NCBI RefSeq assembly: GCF_000018285.1
Contig: NC_009901.1
Span: 1,673,001 to 1,737,000, forward strand
Length of the DNA: 64,000 nt
From: Shewanella pealeana ATCC 700345
GTDB lineage: Bacteria; Pseudomonadota; Gammaproteobacteria; Enterobacterales; Shewanellaceae
Direction: 5' to 3'
Part shown: piece by piece, positions 35,516-45,392 of the stretch
How positions within the stretch are numbered: the stretch's first letter is position 1
Layout of the letters: each line of letters begins with the position of its first letter
Notes under the pieces: model-generated
Told to the model about the DNA's origin: nothing
Databases searched by the model: none
Seen by the model: the letters and a program-made list of their open reading frames with translations, nothing else
Translations under genes and position numbers: made by a program

Positions 35516-36797
35516 GTATTTAAAAAGTATTTCTTGGCTTAGGATTCTAGTTATTAAATGTCGAAGGGTTTCCTATTACTTTCGTGTCAAATTTCTTATT
35601 AGGTTAGCAAAGTTATATCAAGAAAGAGAAATTAAGAGGATTCAGAATAATACTATAGAAGGTAAGAAAATAAATGTTGTTTTTTTAGTTTTGTATCGGA
35701 GTATTTGGAAGGTAGACCTAGTTTTCAAAGAGATGATGAAGGATGAACGGTATAATCCGTGCATCGTTGTTATACCAAGAACTAACACGGTAGACCCTCT
35801 ATCGGAAGCTAAAGAAACGTACGAATATTTCAAAAGTAAAGGCTATAAAACTAAGCTTGCATATCAAGATGGTAAATGGCAAGACTTAGAGTTGGTTAAT
35901 AAAATAGATTTGGTTTTTTTTAGCATCCCTTATAAAAACACTGAAGATAAGTATTTAATAAACTCTCTTTATAGGAAAGTGTGTTGTTACGTTCCATATT
36001 TTGAACAAATAGATAAAGATTATGACGTTCATTTTAATGGGCTTACTGAGAATCTGTGTTGGAAAATATTTCAAATCAATAAAATTCACAAAGATATCGC
36101 AGCGAAGTTTTCTTATAATAAAGGTATGAATATAGATGTCGTAGGCTATACTGCTACCGAGCCTTTATATAATGACTCCATAGTAGAAAGTAATCCGTGG
36201 AAGTGTAAGAATCTTAAAAAAATCATTATAGCTCCACATCATAGTATCGATAAAAATACAGATCTAAGTAACGCTACGTTCTTAGAAACATACAAAACTT
36301 TACAATTGCTACCTAAATTATATGAAAATTATGCGTGTTTCGCCTTTAAACCCCATCCTTTATTAAAAGAGAAGTTATATGAGCACCCAGAGTGGGGGAT
36401 AGAGAGAACAAATAAATATTGGAAGTTTTGGGAAGAACAGCATAATACGCAAATTGAAAATGCTGGTTACATCGACCTATTTAAATCTTCTGATGCAATG
36501 ATTCATGACTGTTCATCTTTTATTATTGAGTACTTATATGTAAATAAACCCTGCTTGTATCTGAACCCTAATGTTAGAAATCAGTTGAATGCTTATGGAG
36601 TGATAGGCTTTGATGCAATAACAAAGTCCTACTGTAATAATGATATTATCGATTTTGTTGAAAAAGTTATTTCAGGAGTTGCAGATGCGCCTCAATATGA
36701 ACAAAATGTTAGCTTGATACCTCAGGCGTCTCCATCAAAGAGTGTTATGCGCATATTAAATTCAGAGCTTTTTAAGATAAAAGATAACGAAATATAG
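35505..36797 (+). CDS. CDP-glycerol glycerophosphotransferase-like protein, candidate phosphoramidate transferase
   Basis: A basic N-terminus (about residues 1-45) precedes a GT-B-like fold with motifs of the CDP-glycerol:glycerophosphate transferase family: 'IIIAPHHSIDKNTDLSNATF', 'CFAFKPHPLLKEKLYEHPEW' and 'SSDAMIHDCSSFIIEYLYVN'. I take ATG 35505 as start (430 residues); ATG 35496 and 35433 are in frame but overlap the cytidylyltransferase gene more. Family enzymes move a phospho-group from a CDP carrier. As the preceding genes make a CDP-linked phosphoramidate, this is the best local candidate for the transferase. That is inference; it could instead add glycerol phosphate. Confidence 0.75.
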   Translation: MIRKYLKSISWLRILVIKCRRVSYYFRVKFLIRLAKLYQEREIKRIQNNTIEGKKINVVFLVLYRSIWKVDLVFKEMMKDERYNPCIVVIPRTNTVDPLSEAKETYEYFKSKGYKTKLAYQDGKWQDLELVNKIDLVFFSIPYKNTEDKYLINSLYRKVCCYVPYFEQIDKDYDVHFNGLTENLCWKIFQINKIHKDIAAKFSYNKGMNIDVVGYTATEPLYNDSIVESNPWKCKNLKKIIIAPHHSIDKNTDLSNATFLETYKTLQLLPKLYENYACFAFKPHPLLKEKLYEHPEWGIERTNKYWKFWEEQHNTQIENAGYIDLFKSSDAMIHDCSSFIIEYLYVNKPCLYLNPNVRNQLNAYGVIGFDAITKSYCNNDIIDFVEKVISGVADAPQYEQNVSLIPQASPSKSVMRILNSELFKIKDNEI

Positions 36798-36808
36798 ATT
36801 GGTAGAAA

Positions 36809-38257
36809 ATGTCACTTAAAAGCAAAGCCCTTTATGGCGTAGCTTGGAGTATATTTGATAAACTTGTTAATCATTTGGGGAGTTTTCTACTCCTTATATA
36901 CTTATCGAGGGTATTAACTCCGTCAGATTTTGGTTTGATTGCTATGCTTGCCGTTTTTTTGGCGGTGGCTCAATCTCTTACGGATTCAGGTTTCTCGCAA
37001 GCATTGATTCAGAAAAGCAATAGTGCTACTGAAGATGATTTTTCTACAGTTTTTTATGTAAATTTAATATTATCTTCTTCTTTATATTTGTTGCTTTATA
37101 TCTCGGCCCCTACTATAGCAGACTTTTATAGTAGTCCGGTTTTAGTTGACTTATCACGTATACTTTTTATTATAGTTATTATCGATGCCATAGCCTTGGT
37201 TCCTCGCTCTAAGTTAGCTATAGTTCTTGATTTTAAAACTCTTGGTTTAGTGAATAGTGTTTCTACAATAATTAGTGCTTTAGTCGCCATTATTATGGTT
37301 AATAGTGGGTTGGGATATTGGTCTCTTGTTGGACTGAGTTTAACTAAATCAATAATAACATCTTTATTGTTAGTAATAGTTACTCGATGGTGTCCGAAAC
37401 TTAAATTCTCAAGAGTATCCTTTTCAAGCTTATTTTCTTTCAGTTCAAACTTATTGATTGCGGGTACGGTAGCGAGAATTGTTCAAAATTTGTATGCCGT
37501 TATGATTGGTCGGTATTTTAATGCAACTCAAGCCGGTTATTTTCAGCAAGCATTTAGTTATACTGAAATGCTTTCATCTGCTGTAACTTCTGTCACGCAA
37601 GGGGTAAGTTATCCTTTGATGACTTCAATCAAGGATGATAGAGATCGATTGATCGGAATTTACAAGAAAGTGATGGGGGTTATAACATTTGTAGCATTTC
37701 CAGTTTTTATAGGATTCGCGGCAGTCGCTGAAGAGTTTGTCTTAATTTTATTAGGTGAGAAGTGGAAAGAAGTAATTCCTATTTTGATGGTTATGTCTTT
37801 ATCTCGCTTATTCACTCCGATAAGTAGCTTGAATTTAGGTATTCTAAATGCAAGTGGCCGTTCAGATTTATTTCTTAAAACGGACTTAAGTAAGGTCCCT
37901 ATGGTTGTTGGAGCGTTATTTATCGCTATTCCTTATGGGATTTTTTGGGTAGCTTGCGCGCACCTCACGACTACTTTCATTTCCTTTTTTATCAATGCAT
38001 ATTACCCGGGTAAAATGTTTGGATTTGGAGCTTTGAAGCAAATAAAGCAAATGTTGCCTATAGCAGGTATTTCAGTAGTAATGTTTTTTAGCATATACTT
38101 TATTAAGTTCGACAACTTATTGTTTCAATTCATAATTAAAATTATTGTCGGTATCTTCATCTTCGTGCTCTTTTGTTTAATATTCAAACCGGCCGCATTC
38201 ATAGATATTAGGTCTTTATTAGGTGGAGGAAACAAATCTGGGAGAGGTTTAGTGTAA
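36809..38257 (+). CDS. wzx: Wzx-type O-unit flippase (TuaB/WzxC-like)
   Basis: This is a 482-residue integral membrane protein with about 12-14 hydrophobic segments and the family start 'SLKSKALYGVAWSIFDKLVNHLG' followed by 'YLSRVLTPSDFGLIAML'. 'SNSATEDDFSTVFYVNL' and 'KSKLAIVLDFKTLG'-like segments (here PRSKLAIVLDFKTLGLV) place it in the MOP-superfamily polysaccharide exporter branch. It would move undecaprenyl-linked repeat units to the periplasm. It is in the AT-rich cassette after the CDP-glycerol-type gene, 11 bases on. Confidence 0.9.
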   Translation: MSLKSKALYGVAWSIFDKLVNHLGSFLLLIYLSRVLTPSDFGLIAMLAVFLAVAQSLTDSGFSQALIQKSNSATEDDFSTVFYVNLILSSSLYLLLYISAPTIADFYSSPVLVDLSRILFIIVIIDAIALVPRSKLAIVLDFKTLGLVNSVSTIISALVAIIMVNSGLGYWSLVGLSLTKSIITSLLLVIVTRWCPKLKFSRVSFSSLFSFSSNLLIAGTVARIVQNLYAVMIGRYFNATQAGYFQQAFSYTEMLSSAVTSVTQGVSYPLMTSIKDDRDRLIGIYKKVMGVITFVAFPVFIGFAAVAEEFVLILLGEKWKEVIPILMVMSLSRLFTPISSLNLGILNASGRSDLFLKTDLSKVPMVVGALFIAIPYGIFWVACAHLTTTFISFFINAYYPGKMFGFGALKQIKQMLPIAGISVVMFFSIYFIKFDNLLFQFIIKIIVGIFIFVLFCLIFKPAAFIDIRSLLGGGNKSGRGLV

Positions 38258-38364
38258 TAATAGTTTGAAGTAGTCTAAATTTTAAACAAGTTTATATTTG
38301 TAAATTAAATTTTCTTTGTGAATTTTAGTTAAGAACAGATTTTAGTTTAGAGATAGGTTTAATT

Positions 38365-39435
38365 ATGAAAATATTGTTTATACAAAACTCTATGGATGCC
38401 GGTGGAGTTTCAAAAGTTAACGCCATTTTAGCTAACGAGTTTATACGGAAAAATTACAAGGTAGAATTTTTATCTTTTAAGAAATCTAGCGACAGTAGGT
38501 TTCATGTTCATAGCTTTAACTTCAAAAAATATAAAGTCTTAGAATTGTTTGTCTCTTTTTTTAAGCTTATGTTCTTCTTAAGCGGTAATAAGTATGATTT
38601 AATTATTTCATCTTCCGATTTAATTTCTCTACCTGTCTGTTTGGCAAACTCATTTTATAAAAATAGGTTGATTGTTAATAGTCACACTAATGTTGTAGAA
38701 CATTTGAAATCCGCTTCGACTGGAAAGGTTTTGCTATACCGGTTTTGCGGATTAGCTCACAGGTACGCAACGGTTGTTGCGAATGTTTCTTCTGGAGCTG
38801 TTTTGGCATCTCAAGACTTTTACAAAAATATAAATATTATTGAGTTGCATAATCCAGTTGAACCTTTGGTTGAAAGAAAAATTAGTGAATTGAAGCATGA
38901 GTGGTTTGAGAATAACCGAGTTATTGTAGCGTGTGGCAGATTAACAAAAAGCAAGAACTACGAATTAATGATAGACGTTATGAAGTTGGTAGCCACTAGA
39001 TTATCAGATGTACGTTTAATTATTCTTGGTGATGGTGAGCTATACGAGTCTTTAAGTTTTAAGGTAAAGGAATTAAAATTAGAAAACTATGTATGCTTGC
39101 TAGGAAAGGTTAATAATCCTGTTGATTATATGAGCAGTAGCGAGTTTTTATTACATACATCTTTTTATGAAGGTTCTCCAGCTGTTCTTTTGGAGGCAAT
39201 GTCTGCGGGAATTCCTGCTGTAACAACCAGATTTAAGTCTGGGGCTGAAGAGATTATAGGTAATGATGTTTATGGTATAATTTCCAACTCCTTTAAGGCA
39301 GATGATGTTTTTGATTCTATTTTGAAAATGCTAGAAAGGGAAAAACTACCTAAGTCATTCTACCAAAATAGTGTTAAGCAATACTCCCCGGTTGCATGTT
39401 GCAATAGTTATCTTAATTCTGTTGGCTTGTCGTGA
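38365..39435 (+). CDS. GT4-family glycosyltransferase
   Basis: The 356-residue protein has a GT-B fold: an N-terminal 'LFIQNSMDAGGVSKVNAILA' donor/acceptor loop and the C-terminal GT4 signature 'VACGRLTKSKNYELMIDVM', 'RLIILGDGELYESL' and 'HTSFYEGSPAVLLEAMSAGI', containing the E-x7-E motif. It adds one sugar of the O-unit from a nucleotide donor at the inner membrane. The specific sugar cannot be read from sequence. A 107-base AT-rich gap separates it from wzx. Confidence 0.92.
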   Translation: MKILFIQNSMDAGGVSKVNAILANEFIRKNYKVEFLSFKKSSDSRFHVHSFNFKKYKVLELFVSFFKLMFFLSGNKYDLIISSSDLISLPVCLANSFYKNRLIVNSHTNVVEHLKSASTGKVLLYRFCGLAHRYATVVANVSSGAVLASQDFYKNINIIELHNPVEPLVERKISELKHEWFENNRVIVACGRLTKSKNYELMIDVMKLVATRLSDVRLIILGDGELYESLSFKVKELKLENYVCLLGKVNNPVDYMSSSEFLLHTSFYEGSPAVLLEAMSAGIPAVTTRFKSGAEEIIGNDVYGIISNSFKADDVFDSILKMLEREKLPKSFYQNSVKQYSPVACCNSYLNSVGLS

Positions 39436-39483
39436 TTGGTTTCTATCGCTTTAATCTTCTGAGTTTCTGTTGTTTGACTATTA

Positions 39484-40719
39484 ATGGTTTTTGACATGTT
39501 ATTTAAAGCTTTAGTGTTTCTTTTTCTGATGTACAACATTAAGTTTACATTTTTAAGCGGTATTGGCTCTTCTTACATTGCTTTATTATTTCTTTTGGTT
39601 CTAGTGATTCTTCGTGGAAAACTAGTGAACTTGGAACTTTTAGCTTTAGGTGCTGCTACTGGGTTATGCTTTCTTTCTATCAGCATGTTTTCATTACTTC
39701 ATCCATCTTCAGACTTTGGTTTGATAAAGTTCTCTATTATTGCTTTTATCTCAATAGCTATCAGTGGAGCTGTGTTCAAAAGTTTTTTTTATTCTAGGCC
39801 AATTGAATTGTTTGGGGTTTTTGGGCTTGCAGGTTTAATTAATGCTTTTTTGATTATATTAATGTCACTATCTTCAACTTTTCAGGATTTATATTTATCA
39901 CTTCTGATCGTCGAGGCGGAAGAGTTATATGGTGATGGTATTTCTGATGGTTTCTTTTCCCTTAGAATGGTCGGTAGTACCGGGTTTGCAACTTATTCAA
40001 CTGCTTTTACGCAGTGTGTTTGTGTATTTTCTTATTATATTTATGTAAGTTATTGCTCTAGTGTGAATAACACAAAGATTAGTGTTTATAACTATCTGGC
40101 TATGACGGTAGTTCTCATATCTGCTGTAATAGCTGCTAGGACAGCATTTGTTGGTATTGCCATTCTTTTTGTAATGATGATGTTCGATGTAAAAAATAGA
40201 AGAGGGAATCTTTTATTTTTGTTTGTTTGTGTCTTAATATTTACCGTGATCATTAGTGTTGTATCCTTTTATTTTTCTTCTGAGCGAACCGATTTTTTCG
40301 TTAATTGGGTGACTGAGGTTTTTTATAAAGGTTTACAAGTTGGCTCTGTTCAAAAAATGGGCGGGATGTTTCATTTTTCTTATTATGATTTTTCTATATT
40401 AGGTGAGTCCAAATTAAACAATCCCGCTGGTGGGTATTACATGGGAGTTGATATTGGATATTTGAGGGTTCTTTTTTCAGCTGGTTATTTTGGAACTTTA
40501 TTAATAGCTTTGTTGTTTATTACTTCCGTAAGGATTTATAACTTTGACCGAATATATATTGTTTATACATTTTTTCTGTTTGCTATTATTTTAGTTTTTA
40601 TGATTAAAGGGCTTATTATCTTTGATGCCTTTTATATTTTGTTATATGTTGGCTTGATGAGTCATGCTTTTAAAGCACTTAGTGCTACTGGTTTTAGGAG
40701 AGGACACCTTGAGAGTTAA
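39484..40719 (+). CDS. wzy: O-antigen polymerase (Wzy) candidate
   Basis: The 411-residue protein is almost wholly hydrophobic, with about 11-12 membrane segments and one larger loop near residues 270-320, the profile expected of Wzy. There is no motif strong enough to prove the function by eye. It stands between glycosyltransferase genes in a locus that has Wzx and Wzz, and no other + strand gene fits the role. The second cluster has its own candidate at 62201-63448. Confidence 0.72.
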   Translation: MVFDMLFKALVFLFLMYNIKFTFLSGIGSSYIALLFLLVLVILRGKLVNLELLALGAATGLCFLSISMFSLLHPSSDFGLIKFSIIAFISIAISGAVFKSFFYSRPIELFGVFGLAGLINAFLIILMSLSSTFQDLYLSLLIVEAEELYGDGISDGFFSLRMVGSTGFATYSTAFTQCVCVFSYYIYVSYCSSVNNTKISVYNYLAMTVVLISAVIAARTAFVGIAILFVMMMFDVKNRRGNLLFLFVCVLIFTVIISVVSFYFSSERTDFFVNWVTEVFYKGLQVGSVQKMGGMFHFSYYDFSILGESKLNNPAGGYYMGVDIGYLRVLFSAGYFGTLLIALLFITSVRIYNFDRIYIVYTFFLFAIILVFMIKGLIIFDAFYILLYVGLMSHAFKALSATGFRRGHLES

Positions 40720-41659
40720 TAACCGTCCGTTAGTTTCTGTTGTTTTACTTAGTTATAATTCAAGTAGTACTATACTTGATACATTAAATAGTGTTGTAAA
40801 TCAATCTTACGGTGCTTGTAATATTGAATTAATAATTAGCGATGATTGTTCTCAAGATGATTCAGTTATAGTTATTTCTAAGTGGTTGGAAAGTAATAAA
40901 GATTCATTTTTTTGTTGTCATACCTTTTTTAATAAAATCAATTTAGGCGTATGTGCTAATACAAACCAGGCTTGGGCTAGTGTTTCAGCTTCTTGGGTTA
41001 AAACGATAGCGGCCGACGATATACTGTTTAAAGATTCTATCAAAATTTTCTCGACAAAAGCCTGTTTAGTAGATTCAAATGTAGCTTGTATTTTCTCAAA
41101 TGTTAGAAGGTTTCGGGAAGATGTTCTTTTCGATTCCATTGACAGAACGTGGCTAAATAGTGTTTTTGACAAAGGGGCTTCATTTGTTTATAGAGCTTTA
41201 CTTACCAAAAATTTTTTAGATGCTCCTGGAAGTTTTATTAGATATTCTGCTCTAAAGAGTATCGGATTTGTTGATGTAGAGAACAGGTTCGTTGAAGATT
41301 ACCCTCTTTGGTTAAGATTGTCAGCGAACGGTTATTCTTTTCAGTTTATAGATAACGAATTAGTTTATTATCGCGTCGGTAATGGAGTCTCAACAAGCAC
41401 AGACGCTTTAATTAACAAAAACATCCTCCCTGAGGTTAGGGAAATCCTGATAAAATCAGCAAGTAACAATTTGAAAAAGAGTGACTATTTGTATTGGGTT
41501 GTTAGGTTCGACTGTTTTATTACAAGAATCATAATGTTGTTGGCTCAGAATTTGTTTGATAACAAAAGGAGCTTTATAAGTGTTAACTTGTTGAGGTTAG
41601 TTAAAGTTTTTTACATTCGACCTGTTTTTCATATGTTCAAATTTTGGATGGTAAAGTAA
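40709..41659 (+). CDS. GT2-family glycosyltransferase
   Basis: This is a GT-A fold glycosyltransferase with 'RPLVSVVLLSYNSSSTILDT', 'IELIISDDCSQDDSV', 'WVKTIAADDILFKDS' (DxD-like region) and 'RFVEDYPLWLRLSANGYSFQ' (the catalytic ED motif region). I choose TTG 40709 (316 residues) because AGGAGAGG is placed just upstream; an ATG at 40664 would extend the N-terminus by 15 residues deep into the wzy gene and without such a site. It overlaps the wzy end by 11 bases. Confidence 0.9.
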   Translation: MRVNNRPLVSVVLLSYNSSSTILDTLNSVVNQSYGACNIELIISDDCSQDDSVIVISKWLESNKDSFFCCHTFFNKINLGVCANTNQAWASVSASWVKTIAADDILFKDSIKIFSTKACLVDSNVACIFSNVRRFREDVLFDSIDRTWLNSVFDKGASFVYRALLTKNFLDAPGSFIRYSALKSIGFVDVENRFVEDYPLWLRLSANGYSFQFIDNELVYYRVGNGVSTSTDALINKNILPEVREILIKSASNNLKKSDYLYWVVRFDCFITRIIMLLAQNLFDNKRSFISVNLLRLVKVFYIRPVFHMFKFWMVK

Positions 41660-41660
41660 A

Positions 41661-42428
41661 ATGAGTGATCCTAATAGTCCTTTAATCAGCATAGTTATGC
41701 CTTTATTTAACGTCGAAAAATATGTTGAGGAATCAATAGATAGTGTTGTAAATCAATCGTATTCTAATTGGGAGTTGTTGTTGGTTGACGACTGCTCAAC
41801 AGATGATACGTGTAAAATTATTGAGAGTAAATTCTCTACAGATAGTCGGATTAAACTATTTCATAATGAGATGAATTCTGGTGCTGGTGTTTCACGTAAT
41901 GTCGGCCTAGCTAATTCAAGTGGTATATATATTGCTTTTTTAGATTCTGATGATCTCTGGTGTGATAATAAGCTAAAACTTCAGGTCAGTTTTATGCTTA
42001 ATAATAAGGCTGCTATATCCCATACTAGTTACAGTTTCATTAATGAGTTAGGCATAGATATTCCTGGGCGAGTTACAGCATCAAAAGTGTTGGATTTAGA
42101 TTCTTATATGCGAACAACCGAAATTGGCATGTCAACTTCCCTAATTTGTAGAACAACTGTCGGTGATTTTACTTTTGACTCTATGCGTACAAGGCAAGAT
42201 ACAAAGCTTTGGTTAACATTGTTAGGTCGAGGTTTTGTTTCGAAGGGATTGAATGAACAGTTAGTAAAATATAGAGCTAGAGATGGGCAGATTAGTAAAA
42301 ATAAGCTTGCTGCTGCTCGAACGACACTAAAGGTATACCTTTCAGTTAAAGAGATTTCAGTAGCAAGGCGTCTTTTGAATTTTTCATATTATTGTATTAA
42401 TGCTACATTGAAAAGGATAAAAAGATAA
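41661..42428 (+). CDS. GT2-family glycosyltransferase
   Basis: The 255 residues begin 'MSDPNSPLISIVMPLFNVEK' and show 'SNWELLLVDDCSTDDTCKII', 'SRNVGLANSSGIYIAFLDSD' with the DSDD metal-binding motif, and 'RQDTKLWLTLLGRGF'. It is a short one-domain enzyme of the family often found as the last transferase in O-antigen loci (Gal/Glc/HexNAc transfer). The specific substrate is unknown. It begins two bases after the previous stop codon. Confidence 0.92.
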   Translation: MSDPNSPLISIVMPLFNVEKYVEESIDSVVNQSYSNWELLLVDDCSTDDTCKIIESKFSTDSRIKLFHNEMNSGAGVSRNVGLANSSGIYIAFLDSDDLWCDNKLKLQVSFMLNNKAAISHTSYSFINELGIDIPGRVTASKVLDLDSYMRTTEIGMSTSLICRTTVGDFTFDSMRTRQDTKLWLTLLGRGFVSKGLNEQLVKYRARDGQISKNKLAAARTTLKVYLSVKEISVARRLLNFSYYCINATLKRIKR

Positions 42429-42485
42429 ACTTTATATTCTTTATTTATTTTTCATTCATTTATATAAATATTTTTTAGGATCGGT

Positions 42486-43649
42486 ATGTCTAATAATTTT
42501 CTTCCTTTTGCATTACCTGAAATTGGTAATGAAGAAATAGCTGAAGTGGTAGATTCATTAAAAAGTGGTTGGGTAACTACTGGGCCAAAGACAAAGCGTT
42601 TTGAATTAGAGTTTGTAGACTTTCTTGGTGATTCTAGTTTAGAAGCGATTGCGGTTAATTCCGCGACTTCTGGATTACATTTAGCCCTAGAAGCGTTTGG
42701 TGTAGGGGAAGGTGATGAAGTTATTGTTCCTACTTATACATTTACTGCAACAGCCGAAATTGTCCGTTATTTAGGTGCAACACCTATTATGGTTGATGTT
42801 GATCCTCATACGTTTAACATGACGCATGAATCTTTTGCGAACGCCATTTCTGAGAGAACAAAGGCTGTTATTCCTGTGCATTTTGCGGGTTTGTCGTGTG
42901 ATATGGATTCAATACTGTCTGTAGCTAAGGCTAATAATATTTATGTTGTTGAAGATGCTGCACATGCGCTGCCAACTAAATATAAAGGTAAGTTAATAGG
43001 TACTTTAGAAAGTGATGTAACAGTTTTTAGCTTCTATGCAAATAAAACTATGACTACTGGTGAAGGCGGTATGGTTGTCACTCGTAATCGTGAGATAGCT
43101 AAACGCTGTAAAATCATGAGATTACACGGGATAAGTAGAGATGCCTTTGACCGGTATACTTCAACTAAGCCTGCATGGGCGTATGAAGTTATTGCACCCG
43201 GTTATAAATATAATATGCCAGATATTTCAGCTGCGATTGGTATTCACCAATTAGTTAAGTTGCCTGCTTTTCAAAAGAAGCGGGAAGCAATGGCTGAATA
43301 TTATAACGAAGAGTTACAAAACTTACCTATCACTTTGCCTTCTTTACCGAAGGAGAGAGATACTCATGCATGGCATTTGTATCCAATTAAACTTGATACA
43401 ACGTTAGCAATATCAAGAGAGGTTTTCATAGAAAAAATGGCTGATTTAGGTATTGGGTGTTCAGTTCACTTTATACCTCTGCATTTGCATCCATATTGGA
43501 GAGATACGTATAAGCTTTGCCCAGAAATGTATCCTATTGCACAAGATATTTATGAGAGAGAAGTATCATTACCTTTGTATACAAAGATGGTAGAGTCTGA
43601 TTTGAAAAGAGTTGTTGATGCAGTTAAGAAGGTATTATTAGGTGATTAA
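42486..43649 (+). CDS. UDP-4-keto-sugar aminotransferase (PglE/ArnB type)
   Basis: This is a DegT/DnrJ/EryC1/StrS aminotransferase of 387 residues: '[20 protein letters not shown]', '[20 protein letters not shown]', '[20 protein letters not shown]', '[10 protein letters not shown]' and PLP lysine K187 in '[16 protein letters not shown]'. This branch adds an amino group at C4. With the WbpM/PglF-type dehydratase downstream and the PglC-type transferase next to it, it probably makes UDP-4-amino-4,6-dideoxy-GlcNAc. This differs from FdtB upstream, which acts on a dTDP sugar at C3. Confidence 0.88.
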   Translation: MSNNFLPFALPEIGNEEIAEVVDSLKSGWVTTGPKTKRFELEFVDFLGDSSLEAIAVNSATSGLHLALEAFGVGEGDEVIVPTYTFTATAEIVRYLGATPIMVDVDPHTFNMTHESFANAISERTKAVIPVHFAGLSCDMDSILSVAKANNIYVVEDAAHALPTKYKGKLIGTLESDVTVFSFYANKTMTTGEGGMVVTRNREIAKRCKIMRLHGISRDAFDRYTSTKPAWAYEVIAPGYKYNMPDISAAIGIHQLVKLPAFQKKREAMAEYYNEELQNLPITLPSLPKERDTHAWHLYPIKLDTTLAISREVFIEKMADLGIGCSVHFIPLHLHPYWRDTYKLCPEMYPIAQDIYEREVSLPLYTKMVESDLKRVVDAVKKVLLGD

Positions 43650-44238
43650 ACGGACTTTTGATTTTCTTCTATCTGGTGTCGGGTTATTATTTTTATCGCC
43701 TTTATTTTTAATCGTTGCTATATGGATTAAAGTTGACTCTCCTGGGCCTATTTTTTTTAGACAGAGTAGGGTTGGTTTATTCGGAAGGGATTTTCTAATT
43801 CATAAGTTCAGAACAATGAGGGTTGATTCTGAATCATCTGGGCGTTTAACAGTTGGTAAAGATAGTCGAATCACACGTTCAGGCCATTTTCTCAGGAAAT
43901 CTAAAATTGACGAGTTACCACAATTGATAGATGTTCTGCTAGGCACAATGAGTTTGGTTGGGCCTAGGCCTGAAGTTAGGGAGTTTATTGATTGTTATCC
44001 AGATGATGTTAAAGAAAAAGTTCTCTCTGTTAGGCCTGGTATTACAGATAGAGCTTCTATAGAGATGGTCGATGAAAATGAGATTTTGTCAAAGTATGAA
44101 GATCCCAGACAAGCTTATATAGAGCATATATTACCAATTAAACAGAATTATTATATTGAATATGTAAAAAATAATACGTTACTTCTGGATGTTACTCTTA
44201 TTTTTCAAACTTTGTTGAAAATTATTGGGAAGAGGTAA
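43642..44238 (+). CDS. Monotopic phosphoglycosyl transferase (PglC/WbaP C-terminal type)
   Basis: The 198-residue protein is the minimal catalytic unit of the bacterial sugar transferase family that starts O-unit synthesis on undecaprenyl phosphate. A re-entrant N-terminal helix ([24 protein letters not shown]), '[20 protein letters not shown]', the catalytic Asp-Glu in '[20 protein letters not shown]' and 'PRPEVREFI' are present. The start is GTG 43642, overlapping the aminotransferase end by 8 bases. Together with the two neighbours it likely loads a UDP-diNAc-type or 4-amino sugar. Confidence 0.93.
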   Translation: MIKRTFDFLLSGVGLLFLSPLFLIVAIWIKVDSPGPIFFRQSRVGLFGRDFLIHKFRTMRVDSESSGRLTVGKDSRITRSGHFLRKSKIDELPQLIDVLLGTMSLVGPRPEVREFIDCYPDDVKEKVLSVRPGITDRASIEMVDENEILSKYEDPRQAYIEHILPIKQNYYIEYVKNNTLLLDVTLIFQTLLKIIGKR

Positions 44239-45392
44239 TTGTATTTGTAGCTAAATATGGTCTTTTGTGAAGACGTCGTGTTTTTCGGCGTTTTCACCGT
44301 TGGCTGTCATTTATCGCTTTTAAACGTATCTAAAATTTTATCCCCCGTATTCCTTAAAACCTAGGCTATGCACTTATTGTTAGATAACCCCTTAATTTTA
44401 CATTAGCGAATCAAAAGTATTAACTACTTGAAGGCACATATACGTTGAAAAGTAATCGTTTGTTACTGTGGCCTAGCATTTGGCTCAAATTCCGAGATGT
44501 ATAAAGTAGATTTTCATGGAAATCAATCTGTGAACGTTCGTGATGTGTGTTCCATATGGACGGCGATGTTTAAGCCCTTCCTTTTTAAGCACGGGCACGA
44601 TAGCTTTCTACTAATAAAAATGGGTTTATAACGATATACCTTATGAGCCGGAAAGTATGAAGTTTGAATGAGCAAGTTTTTCCTCTTTAAACCGTTTAAA
44701 TGCCTTAAACACTGAATCACACATATTAAGTTCGTAGCGTTGCTCTTCCTAAATACTATGGTTTTTTTGCATCACATGTTTCACCTTTTACCCTGTTTAA
44801 CAATTATGGCTGAGTTGATGATTAAATCAATACGTTGTCATTCTAATTCATGCACTTAACAACTTCTCATTCCAGTCATGGGTTGTGACTCTGCTTTTTC
44901 ACTCTTTGAATGAGCGGTATCAGCTTAATGAATAATCAAACCTGTATTCTTCGGCTGCAAGACTCACTATTACGACCAAAGTACATTATTGGTTCACCGA
45001 TTGGGTTGTTGCCTAGTGCCATACTTTTCTCTTCCTCCATTCACCCCTGGCGAAAAAATCAACTTGAGCGAAGGTCACCTTGTTGACTAACATTTTGCTA
45101 AACTTTAGGAGTAAGTATCTATTAAGTGTATTACGCACTGTATCACGGTAACTATTTTTTCATTTTGCTTTTTCTTGAAAAATTAGTGAAATTTTTCTGG
45201 CCCATATACTTGAATTTAGCTATCTTTTTTAGCTTATGGATTCATATTTAAAACTTGTTATCTTGAAAGTTAGTAAGATTAGTAGCAGCATATCTCCATC
45301 GATATATGTTATTCTCTTTCGCGTTATATAATCATTTTTTAGTCTTGTAGTAGTCATATCATATGAAGCCTTCTTGCCAAATGGAGCAAAAA
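44239..45392. other. Gene-less AT-rich 1.1 kb stretch
   Basis: No convincing gene on either strand. There is a hairpin at 44267-44297 (GTGAAGACG / CGTTTTCAC, one G-T pair) soon after the sugar-transferase gene, but no T-run. One heptamer-like CCTAGG occurs near 44362; otherwise the repeat family is absent. Short open stretches on the - strand (for example 44523-44720) show no family I recognise. The region may be a decayed gene or insertion and may hold the promoter of the following dehydratase gene. Confidence 0.5.

Noticed and set aside
36809..38257. Second copy of the flippase at 60240
   Set aside because: Same family but clearly different sequence, in another cluster and strand; not a recent duplication.
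44267..44297. Rho-independent terminator after the PGT gene
   Set aside because: The 9-bp stem has a long loop and is followed by CGTTGGCTG with no T-run.
44523..44720. Transposase remnant on the - strand
   Set aside because: The 65-residue open frame has no motif of any transposase family that I recognise and no inverted repeats are seen around it.
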